The notes under the pieces: model-generated | What the model was told of the DNA's origin: nothing | Database searches by the model: none | Seen by the model: only the letters and a program-made list of their open reading frames with translations | Assembly: GCF_000350225.1 (NCBI RefSeq) | Contig: NW_005178745.1 | Coordinates: 263,878 to 327,877 of the forward strand | Source: Chondrus crispus | Taxonomy: Eukaryota > Rhodophyta > Florideophyceae > Gigartinales > Gigartinaceae | Reading direction: 5' to 3' | DNA: 64,000 nt | Part shown: piece by piece, positions 33,066-41,670 of the stretch | Numbering within the stretch: the first letter of the stretch is position 1 | Layout: every line of letters begins with the position of its first letter | Program-made: the position numbers and the translations under genes

Positions 33066-33723
33066 CTTCACGACTAGTTTCCGCCGAACGCAATTCCAAA
33101 CCCAACGCTGCATTCCCGGACTGCATGAAGCAGTTTGAAACTGTATAGAAGCGCAGAGATTTTCTCGGAGAAATTCTCCGACAAAATCTCTGCGCTTCTA
33201 TACTCTGGCAAATCCATTGGATTGAAGCAAGTTTGAGCCAAGGGAAGGCGCACTGTGTTCCCGGAGACATATTGAATCTGGAATTTTTGCACCCCATTCA
33301 TACCCGGAAGCGTCTCAAAGCCCTCCAAGGGCACCTTGCTGTTTCCTGTCACAAACATCACGAGACGCGCCAGGTCTTCTTGATCCATGTTATGATTACA
33401 TCTCCAGAACCATTTGATCGGCGGTGATGCGGCAGTGTAGCCTGTATATTCTACATTCGCTTTCAAATCAGCCATGTCAATGTCTGGCAACCCTGACATG
33501 AGTAGTTCTAGCTCCAGCTCGTTATAGATCCTAATGTCGTCGTAGGGAATGAGCTCGTAGAATCCCTTTTTGAAACCTTCAATCTGCTTCTCGATCGCCT
33601 TCGTCATACGCACTTCCGTCACCAACGTACATATACACTATTATCCTCTGTAACTGCAATTTCCTTTCCATTTAGCACCAGATCGACAGCTGATTGCTTT
33701 CCAAAATCATCATATAAGGGATA
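33066..33723 (-). pseudogene. HECT E3 ubiquitin ligase C-terminal fragment, left arm
   Basis: Reads VDLVLNGKEIAVTEDN, then, after a frameshift near 33620, EVRMTKAIEKQIEGFKKGFY, ELELLMSGLPDID, TGYTAASPPIKWFW, FVTGNSKVPLEGF and the HECT active-site region PLAQTCFNPMDLPEY. Cys in TCFN is the ubiquitin-accepting position of the family. A 61-bp palindrome (33143-33203) is inserted just after the LPEY segment and distorts the last ~25 codons. The upstream N-lobe is missing, so this is a captured C-lobe rather than a working ligase. Confidence 0.9.
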
Positions 33724-34181
33724 TGTGCGTGGAATTGGCGTAGCTGAAATAAAGAGCGCATCAATACCGCGGTATCGGGCTCGAATCTTCTCCTTTCGAT
33801 TAACTCTCAATCTATGTTCCTCTTCAACGATCAGCAAGCCCAGGTCTGGAAAATACATTTGTCGTTGAGTAACATCTCAGTGCCTACGGCGACGCGCACC
33901 TCTCCAGAGCATAATCTATCTCTGTTCTCAATGTTTATCTTCCGTGAAGTAAATCTGGTCATGCGGGCCATTGCGACTTTGAGGGAGGCCCCTTCAAATC
34001 TGCTTCGAAAAGTATCGTAGTGTTGCTGCGCCAGAATTGTAGTGGGGGTAAGGATTGCGACATGCTTCCCAGCTGCCCAGACCCGAAGCTGCGCTCGAAC
34101 TGCAACTTCGGTTTTTCCAAACCCCACATCACTGCAAAGCAATCGGTCCATTGGGCGTCGATTCTTACTCATGTCTCTCAT
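33724..34181 (-). pseudogene. Mfd/RecG-type helicase fragment, left arm
   Basis: Contains PMDRLLCSDVGFGKTEVAVRA (Walker A region), the motif Ia segment TPTTILAQQHYDTF, GTEMLLND, then after a one-base frameshift DLGLLIVEEEHRL (DEEQ-box position, here EEEH) and the motif III segment SATPIPRT. This order and wording is that of transcription-repair coupling factor Mfd. It is fused directly to HECT sequence after PRT. It includes only the first helicase lobe. Confidence 0.9.
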
Positions 34182-34201
34182 GAGCTGTTTTTTGTGACCT
34201 C

Positions 34202-34306
34202 CTGGTCCTCGGCGACGACATCGGCTAGGTTCTTGCTGGTGAGCGTGACGACATCCGACTCGTCGGCGGCGACAAGAGATGCGACGAGAGAACCGGTCAA
34301 CTAGGG
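34202..34306 (-). pseudogene. protein disulfide isomerase-like start, left arm
   Basis: Reads LTGSLVAS, ADESDVVTLT and NLADVVAEDQEV, resembling the end of a signal peptide followed by the first strand and helix of a thioredoxin-like a-domain (DVVTLT-x-x-N-x-x-x-V). The CGHC active site is not included. It is joined to the Mfd fragment in a different frame. Short, so the assignment is moderate. Confidence 0.5.
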
Positions 34307-34379
34307 AAGAATGTTTCGAGGGCACGTTTGGTGATCCGTTAATCGCCGAAGAGACGACTGGGTACGAATTTCCCAATCC

Positions 34380-36722
34380 CTACGTCCAAAAACCTTTCCC
34401 CGTATATTTGTATATTTTTTTGAGCGCGTGCGGTGCCGTGTAATGAGCAAACAAACAGCCGCACACAGCATTACATGCATCAATATCTGGTAAATACCCG
34501 CAGAGTGTTCGACATTCTCCAAAAGGGTCTAGTGCTTCCCTAGTAAGGCGCTGGACAACATCGGGGATCTTACCAGTCGTGTTCAACTCTGGAAAGTAAA
34601 CAAGAACTGCCGCGGACGGTATATCACTCTGTGATTGATCGTTTTGTTTCATGGGGGCGTAATTGCCAGTGTAGCACAAGCTCTCTCCTCTCTGTCCCCG
34701 TACAAGTTCGAACCACCGAACAGTCAAAATAACGTTGACACTATTTGCATTCTCAACATGTTCAACTCTTCCCAACCAGAATGGTGTCACTTCGGTCACG
34801 TTTGAGCCGCAGTTTACAGTTACCATGCTGCCCCTCTCATATGTGCACGTGTCCTCCAGAGCCAATTCGCTTTCCGAATCATCATGCGAAGCCTCAAGGT
34901 CGCGGCAATCATCGCAAAAAGAAGCAAATTGCCGGAATTCCCACTCTGGCAGGGCGAACTCCTTGCTTTCAATTGCGTCTATTTCGGAAAGAAGTGATAA
35001 CACATTTTGTCTACATCCAGTTCTGTTCTCTGTCAAATTTACGCGCTTGCGGTATGCGCTGATGTCCGCTTGGGAGGGCTTGTTGGTTTTTATGGGCTCT
35101 GCTTTTGTCATATCAGGAACGAAATGGAGGAAAGAACCAATGAATCCTTCGATTCTATCAAGTTTCTGAAGTGTTTCCCTCTTTTCCACCATTTTGTACC
35201 CGACCAGGCAGGTAACATGAGCACCACCTCCTTCGAGCTCATGAGAATCATCCCGCTCGAAGACAAACTTTCTAAACGCGAGCATGTTGTTGATTCTCGA
35301 TGCAACTGCACTTTGTTTATAACAGGCACCTGAGAAATTGTTCATCCCAGAGACGCAGCTAGCATGTATGTTGTTTTGTACTGACGCGGAGTTTCCCCCT
35401 TGACTTTTAGCAATGTGCCTGTGAAGTTCCGAAACACAGGCTGTATACAGAAATTCGGCTGAATCGGCGGTTAATGTCCTCATGTGTGTGCCCAACCGGT
35501 AGAAAGTTAACAAAAATGCGGTTGAAGAGCCCTTTATGCACCATGTAATCACAAAATGCAAAAAGAAGCGATTCTTGTTGTCTTTTGATGTATTATCCAG
35601 CTGAACATTCAGCTCTTTAGGAAAACAACTCATACCTTGAGCTCTTTTCGCATCTCGCAACAGAAAAAGGGAGCGACATAGCGCATCAATTGTCTGATTT
35701 GCACCTGAGGGGATGTTGTCGGCTGACGTGAAAAAACAAACGAAATGCTGTCCAGAAAGTGCCCCGTGATAGCAAACACCAGTGACCTTCTGCTTGAGAA
35801 CCCTACCGGTATCTCTTTTTGTCGTCGTGTAAAAACGCGGTAGTCCAAACTTCGCCTGGTCGGCCCCGTCAATAATTACGAAAAGAATTTCCAGGGGCCT
35901 GTCAATTGCTTTTGACTGAATGACTCGATATTCAGCTCGCTCAGAGTGGATTTGCTGCAGATGTGCGCGGAATCCTTTCTTAAGTTTTTCTCTAGATTTT
36001 TCATATCCTGTTTTCCTAGCAATTAATAGCAGACTCTCCTTAAAGCTTTTGCACGTGTCACAAACGGAAAATCCGTGTCTTCGTCTACACTTGATATGTG
36101 AGGCATACCGCTTCCAAGTTTCGTAAAAGTGAGAAGAAGAGCACGCTCGACGGCCATACATCCCTTCATTTTCTCGAAACAGCATGTAAACGAGGTATTT
36201 ATTTCCATGTGGGAGGTGCCGCTCGATTCTGTGCGGCATTTCATCTTCGAGATCGTCTGCCAAGGCTCGCAAGAATGAAATCACCGAGGATTTTTTAGTT
36301 GAGCTCCCATCTGATCCCCCCATTCTCCCGGGGAGGTGGGAAGCGTTCGCTGAAGGTAGTTCCAGGACATTGGCAATCATGGTCCTTGACACTTCTAGAG
36401 TGTCAATCACCATTCTCCAACAAACCTGCCATCCATCACAGTAGAAGTATCGCCGTGAGCACTGTGGGTCCGGAACGATTAGGTCGGCGAGGCTTGCCTT
36501 TCTTTCATCACGAGAAATTGACAGGAAATTCTCTCGCATTGCCCTACACTTTTCTGTACCGACTTCAAAGACGCAAAGACGCTTGCAACAGCGTTTTGGC
36601 ATCCAGTTGTTGATATTTTTGATAGATTGGCGTCGCCTCTTCTGTAATCGCGACTTCATTGTTTTGCGATTGAGCGCGATTGGGACTTTTGATAGGGGAG
36701 GAATGTGGTCTAGCGTCGTCAT
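34380..36722 (-). CDS. DUF7869-type protein of the inverted-arm element (candidate transposase)
   Basis: 780 codons, ATG at 36720-36722. The middle has the family landmarks I recall for DUF7869: a Cys-rich stretch HIKCRRRHGFSVCDTC, then FVIIDGADQAKFGLPRF, then LNVQLDNTSKDNKNR. The third landmark, GHTHEDI, is not in this frame but is encoded one frame over at 35473-35493, with the original frame resuming soon after; two compensating indels are implied. The function of the family is unknown to me. Conserved Asp residues in DGADQ and QLDN, and its place as the main gene of a mobile element, suggest a nuclease or transposase role. The last ~40 codons lie inside the left arm, so the C-terminus is shared with the arm. 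Confidence 0.72.
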   Translation of the reverse strand: MTTLDHIPPLSKVPIALNRKTMKSRLQKRRRQSIKNINNWMPKRCCKRLCVFEVGTEKCRAMRENFLSISRDERKASLADLIVPDPQCSRRYFYCDGWQVCWRMVIDTLEVSRTMIANVLELPSANASHLPGRMGGSDGSSTKKSSVISFLRALADDLEDEMPHRIERHLPHGNKYLVYMLFRENEGMYGRRACSSSHFYETWKRYASHIKCRRRHGFSVCDTCKSFKESLLLIARKTGYEKSREKLKKGFRAHLQQIHSERAEYRVIQSKAIDRPLEILFVIIDGADQAKFGLPRFYTTTKRDTGRVLKQKVTGVCYHGALSGQHFVCFFTSADNIPSGANQTIDALCRSLFLLRDAKRAQGMSCFPKELNVQLDNTSKDNKNRFFLHFVITWCIKGSSTAFLLTFYRLGTHMRTLTADSAEFLYTACVSELHRHIAKSQGGNSASVQNNIHASCVSGMNNFSGACYKQSAVASRINNMLAFRKFVFERDDSHELEGGGAHVTCLVGYKMVEKRETLQKLDRIEGFIGSFLHFVPDMTKAEPIKTNKPSQADISAYRKRVNLTENRTGCRQNVLSLLSEIDAIESKEFALPEWEFRQFASFCDDCRDLEASHDDSESELALEDTCTYERGSMVTVNCGSNVTEVTPFWLGRVEHVENANSVNVILTVRWFELVRGQRGESLCYTGNYAPMKQNDQSQSDIPSAAVLVYFPELNTTGKIPDVVQRLTREALDPFGECRTLCGYLPDIDACNAVCGCLFAHYTAPHALKKIYKYTGKGFWT
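35473..35493 (-). other. GHTHEDI motif in the alternative frame of the DUF7869 gene
   Basis: The minus-strand codons in the shifted frame spell GHTHEDI, preceded by LPV and followed by a segment ending RFSRIS. The 780-codon frame reads YRLGTHMRTLTAD over the same bases. Confidence 0.7.
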
Positions 36723-36823
36723 GGTATCGCTCTATGTGCATGTCTCTCGAGTTCAACGCTTCAGATAGTGATGACAAACCTGCAAGTATGGACGCTGCGC
36801 AAGCACGCACTGCGGTGTGGAAT

Positions 36824-36880
36824 CAAGAAGGCGCAGCCAAACGATTACATATTATGTAGTCGTTTGGCTGCGCCTTCTTG
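36824..36880. repeat. palindrome with 21-bp arms
   Basis: Arms 36824-36844 and 36860-36880 are exact inverse copies around a 15-nt loop that is itself nearly self-complementary. Confidence 0.9.
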
Positions 36881-36883
36881 CCA

Positions 36884-36918
36884 AATACCAGTACAGGATA
36901 TTATCCTGTACTGGTATT
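36884..36918. repeat. 35-bp palindrome, 17-bp arms
   Basis: AATACCAGTACAGGATA, one central T, then the exact inverse. It lies four bases after the preceding palindrome. Confidence 0.92.
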
Positions 36919-37461
36919 CGGCTGGAAGCAAAAATTCAGCAGCCCAGCTCACTGTGTTTTGTTTTCGAAAGAGTAGACGTCAGGGATCTATATCAGATTC
37001 CTCTGCTGTTGTGTTTCATTTTTTTTCTGAAGGTTACACTTCGAAGAGTTTATCGAAGTCCTTTTCTACGCCTGAAAATGCCTTGAAAGTGACAAATTTT
37101 TCCCTTTACGAAGCTAATATTGCGATTCCTACGGAAATGTTTCGTCAAAAGACGGGAAATCATGGTAGAGCGGACAGGAATTTGTTCAGGACGATAACTG
37201 ATATCTATATCAACTGCCTCCCCCCAACCCTTTCCGAAACTCTCACATTCTATCCACTTGTTCAAATGTTTGAACTCAATGTTCAAATCGTCGGAATGAG
37301 CCGTCTTTATTCTCTCATTCGCTTACGATAGTTTTTATGCCTACAAAAAACAACAGTCGCAACAATTTCCCGAAGCCTTTGCTTAAGTCAGATGACTCGC
37401 CGCATTGCCTTTTAGGATAATCAAATCCTGCAACTAAAGCGAGGCAGAAAGTCCTGCAGTC

Positions 37462-39822
37462 ATGAAGGTTTCAGGAAGTGATAGTACGAGTGATATTGTG
37501 ACTGAAGACGTCGATCCGCGAAAAATTGTCAATCTCTAGTACTCCAGGCCAATTCGTTCTCAAGATGAAGATATTGTCAGAGAGGGTTTTCTGCAAAATG
37601 GATACATCAGCACTTATCTCATATCATGTCGAGTGGCTACTGTTCCTGAAATACAGCTTCTCTTTGAGAGAGAACCACATTTCTACACGCCTGAAAAGGC
37701 ATCAGAAGTGGCACGAGCAGTGATAAGAGAAGAGACAGATGGACTCGCTGGAGGGTATCGCTTTTGTTATGATGGTCACATCTGCAAAAGAGTAGCGATA
37801 CAGCTAATGGAGGACAGAGTTTTGATAAAAGATTTCAAGTTGAAACGTGAATTGGTAATGTCGATGCCAGCTCAAGATGAGATGCGTATGGACTTTCCAG
37901 AAATGCTCTTCACTCTGTCTGTGTGCCGCTCTCTTTCCTCGCAACACCCCTACGCTACCACGAATACAACGTTGAGCTGAATTCCTGGTTGAGCCAAAGG
38001 CGACAAAAACGTTTATCAGCGACCGAAGTTGCTCGTCGCCTGGTGTCAAGTACTGCAAGAGGGGTTCAGGATGACACGATTATGAGCAAACAGACTGAAA
38101 CCAAGCGCCAAATCTTGGGGGTTGCTCCCAAGTTTCCCATTCCTACGGTTGACTACTTACGGGATTTCATGTGCAATGATGATGGAGGCTTGCAAGCTGC
38201 GTCCACATTGGCAAATTTGCGAGCAATTCCCAAAAGAGTGACGCCAGAGGAATTTTTGATGTTGATGAAACTATTTATCAGGTACTATCAAGATTGCTTG
38301 CTTTCTCCGAAGGCGCTTCTCCCCAAAGATGTTTCAACACAGTTGGTGCAATTACGGCGAGCAATTAAAGAACTTGAAAATTCAAACCCCTTTGTGACTA
38401 CGACGAAATCCCTGATGAGATGACCACAATTGCAGAAAGAATGACGTGTACGCAGCTGCTGGAAATCCAAATGCAGGAACATGCGTTCAGCAAGGACATC
38501 ATACCACCACTTGAAACTGCTTGCAGAAACCTGGTGCCGAATGGGACGAACCATTTAGAAATCGCCCGAAAAAAAATGCAACAAATTTCTCAAGAGAACA
38601 GTGCGCACCTGGGTGTACATAAACAACCTACGAATGATTCAGACACTGAACTATCATCTCCAGATATTTCAGAGAATGGAAGCTCGAAAGACAGTGAAGA
38701 AGAGGGCTCTACGGCCAAAGAATCCCCCTCATCGCACACTCAATACGCAGACGCGCACTGTGAAGAGAACAATGAGAGACCACTAGAATCAATTGAAGGG
38801 ACAGAGCCACTAATTGAGGCATCTCAACTGATTGAGGCATCTCAATTATTACCGGTTGGGTGGAAGATTGTGCAGGCTACACTTGAAGACTTCATGACAC
38901 AACAAGATGAGTGGAAAATGGTGCAAGGGAAAGCCGATATGGTCATGACTGTTATACAAGATGATGAATCCAATGAGGACTGCCTGAAACAGGTTGTACG
39001 TCACTGCGATATGGCGATGAAACAGAGCGGCGTGTGCTATATTTTGTGCAATTTTATTCAATTCTCGAAGCTTTTTTCAATTGTATGTGCGGAGGGCATG
39101 GAAATGATGAAGCACCCCATGCTTTACATACAAGATCCGTCAACAATCAAGAAAAAGACATTATCGCAGCACCCTCAAGAGGCAGGATTCATCGCAGCGG
39201 TATTCTGAAGATTGCGCGATCGCAGGCGAAAGCATCACTACTCATATGCTAAAGGTTATAGAAGCTCAACCCTTCCGTCATGGGTGAACTGTGTGTGACA
39301 AACGTACAACAATCTCGATATCCTCTCTGCTGTGAACAAGGCAACAACCTTAAAGTTAGAGACATGGAAAAAGATCTCAGTGTATCTATTCTCGAGCAGT
39401 GGTGCAAACCTGCAGGTCTCTGTTATAATCCTAGAGCAGGCTCCATGTCCATGGGTTTGGCATGTTTGGACTTAGGTGTCCAATACATTGCGCTAGAACA
39501 TGACTCGGAAATGATCAGAGCGGCGAAAAGGAGGTTAGTCGCATCCGTTCAAGAGCAAGCCTTCAAGCGAAGAAAACTGGAGCGAAGTAGTCGGGGAGGA
39601 ATAAAGGAAACGGACAAAGAAAACGAGAAAGAAGGAATGTTCTGCGGGATTGGGGAGATGCACTGTCGCTTTCCGGGATTGGAAACTTCGTTTTCGTGCA
39701 AAGCATGCGGCGTAGGAATGCATGACCTATGTGACTGGGCCAAAGTCGTGAGAAACGTAAACGTCGAGTCACGAGAAATGGTTGCGGTTTGCTCGGAGAA
39801 GTGCTTTGCGTTGGAGAAATGA
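37462..39822 (+). pseudogene. ParB-like + DNA methyltransferase-like + zinc finger gene (broken)
   Basis: Pieces in order. 37462-37980: MKVSGSDSTSDIVTED..., in-frame TAG at 37537-37539, then SRPIRSQDEDIVREGFLQNG and RFCYDGHICKRVAIQL, which resemble the R-box and closing dG-x-x-R/K helix of ParB/sulfiredoxin-like domains. 37923-38423: linker after a 2-bp frameshift. 38420-39208: a helical segment, then KADMVMT, GVCYILCN and LYIQDPS, resembling the region after the DPPY motif of N-methyltransferases, but DPPY itself is not visible. 39280-39822: the motif I-like segment NPRAGSMSMGLACLDLG and HDSEMIRAAKRRL, as in methyltransferases with motif IV before motif I. A C-terminal Cys/His cluster follows (CGIGEMHC, CKACGVGMHDLC, then two more Cys). 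At least three frame breaks make this copy inactive, unless unrecognised introns remove them. Confidence 0.6.
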
Positions 39823-40255
39823 GTCCATTTCTTCGAAATGGCCGTCTTTTTGGTCCTAGATCTACCACGAAAAATTCTTTTCACGGGAGATAGCCTTTGA
39901 ACAAATGCTATCAAAGCTCAGTAGTGTTTGAAGATCATTCGACAGAACGACCAGTGGTCTATGGACATTAAAGCTTCTGTGAAGTTCAAGATGTCCGCTT
40001 CCCGGGGAGATCCGAAGAAGTTCTCTTGTGAGATCCATTTCTGTTCATTGGGGTGCCCCGTTCAGCCGGGGTGCTTAGAAAAGGGTTTCGAGCTCAAGTC
40101 CAGATTGAGATTTTGAATTCCAAAGGTTGAATTTGCGTGTTCTCCCTCTTTCTCGGTGTGGGAGTATGTGCAGATGCGCATACAGATACAGCCCTGCTCG
40201 CGCCTAAAGCATATGTCGCCCACTTCAAACAAACTATGGGCGATCCTGAAGGCAT
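39823..40255. other. spacer before right arm
   Basis: AT-rich. No gene or repeat recognised. Confidence 0.4.
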
Positions 40256-40456
40256 GCGGGTATTTACCAGATATTGATGCATGTAATGCTGTGTGCGGCT
40301 GTTTGTTTGCTCATTACACGGCACCGCATGCGCTCAAAAAAATGAACAAATATACGGGGAAAGGTTTTTGGACGTAGGGATTGGGAAATTCGTACCCAGT
40401 CATCTCTTCGGCGATCAACGGATCACCAAACGTGCCCTCGAAACATTCCTCCCTAG

Positions 40457-40561
40457 TTGACCGGTTCTCTCGTCGCCTCTCTCGTCGCCGCCGACGAGTC
40501 GGATGTCGTCACGCTCACCAGCAAGAACCTAGCCGATGTCGTCGCCGAGGACCAGGAGGTC
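40457..40561 (+). pseudogene. protein disulfide isomerase-like start, right arm
   Basis: Same content as 34202-34306: a hydrophobic LVASLVAADE stretch, then ESDVVTLTSKNLADVVAEDQ. The frame closes at a TGA soon after the joint with Mfd sequence. Confidence 0.5.
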
Positions 40562-40575
40562 ACAAAAAACAGCTC

Positions 40576-41028
40576 ATGAGAGAGTAAGAATCAACGCCCA
40601 ATGGACCGATTGCTTTGCAGTGATGTGGGGTTTGGAAAAACCGAAGTTGCAGTTCCAGCGCAGCTCCGGGTCTGGGCAGCTGGGAAGCATGTCGCAATCC
40701 TTACCCCCACTACAATTCTGGCGCAGCAACACTACGATACTTTTCGAAGCAGATTTGAAGGGGCCTCCCTCAAAGTCGCAATGGCCCGCATGACCAGATT
40801 TACTTCACGGAAGATAAACATTGAGAACAGAGATAGATTATGCTCTGGAGAGGTGCGCGTCGCCGTAGGCACTGAGATGTTACTCAACGACAAATGTATT
40901 TTCCAGACCTGGGCTTGCTGATCGTTGAAGAGGAACATAGATTGAGAGTTAATCGAAAGGAGAAGATTCGAGCCCGATACCGCGGTATTGATGCGCTCTT
41001 TATTTCAGCTACGCCAATTCCACGCACA
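40576..41028 (+). pseudogene. Mfd/RecG-type helicase fragment, right arm
   Basis: The Walker A region is in DVGFGKTEVAV, followed by TPTTILAQQHY, then the same one-base frameshift as the left arm near 40894, then DLGLLIVEEEHRL and SATPIPRT. A small deletion near 40578 places a stop just before the fragment, which the left arm lacks. Sharing the internal frameshift shows it predates the arm duplication. Confidence 0.9.
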
Positions 41029-41670
41029 TATCCCTTATATGATGATTTTGGAAAGCAATCAGCTGTCGATCTGGTGCTAAATGGAAAGGAAATTGCAGTT
41101 ACAGAGGATAATAGTGTATATGTACGTTGGTGACGGAAGTGCGTATGACGAAGGCGATCGAGAAGCAGATTGAAGGTTTCAAAAAGGGATTCTACGAGCT
41201 CATTCCCTACGACGACATTAGGATCTATAACGAGCTGGAGCTAGAACTACTCATGTCAGGGTTGCCAGACATTGACATGGCTGATTTGAAAGCGAATGTA
41301 GAATATACAGGCTACACTGCCGCATCACCGCCGATCAAATGGTTCTGGAGATGTAATCATAACATGGATCAAGAAGACCTGGCGCGTCTCGTGATGTTTG
41401 TGACAGGAAACAGCAAGGTGCCCTTGGAGGGCTTTGAGACGCTTCCGGGTATGAATGGGGTGCAAAAATTCCAGATTCAATATGTCTCCGGGAACACAGT
41501 GCGCCTTCCCTTGGCTCAAACTTGCTTCAATCCAATGGATTTGCCAGAGTATAGAAGCGCAGAGATTTTGTCGTAGAATCTGCTTCATGCAGTTCAGGAA
41601 TGCAGCGTTGGGTTTGGATTTGCATTCGGCGGAAACTAGTCGTGAAGGCAGGAAGGTTGATGGAAACTGA
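41029..41670 (+). pseudogene. HECT E3 ligase C-terminal fragment, right arm
   Basis: Same as the left arm but without the palindrome. After LPEYRSAEILS comes a TAG (41574-41576), then NLLHAVQECSVGFGFA, the normal HECT tail with its terminal aromatic. The active-site TCFN is present. A frameshift near 41125 is shared with the left arm. Confidence 0.9.

Larger units (their letters stand above)
31168..34501. repeat. left inverted arm
   Basis: Reverse complement of 40256-43545 with few differences. The largest is a fold-back insertion at 33143-33203. The arm starts AACAGCAGTCGG at the outer end and ends at TAAATACCCGC (34501) at the inner end. Confidence 0.92.
36723..37461 (+). other. intergenic stretch with two palindromes, possible gene start
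   Basis: Divergent space between the DUF7869 gene and the ParB-like gene. From ATG 36799 a frame reads MDAAQARTAVWNQEGAAKR and is stopped in the first palindrome. Another open frame (36768-37331, 187 codons) crosses both palindromes. It shows no known domain and may be a by-product of the insertions. Confidence 0.35.

Noticed and set aside
34202-34376. N-terminal 65 codons of the arm ORF (from MGNSYPV) as a real protein start
   Set aside because: The DNA reads better as disulfide isomerase sequence in another frame; the arginine-rich run is an off-frame reading.
40180-40264. Possible captured exon reading APKAYVAHFKQTMGDPEGMR
   Set aside because: It looks protein-like but is short and crosses the arm boundary. 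No family could be named.
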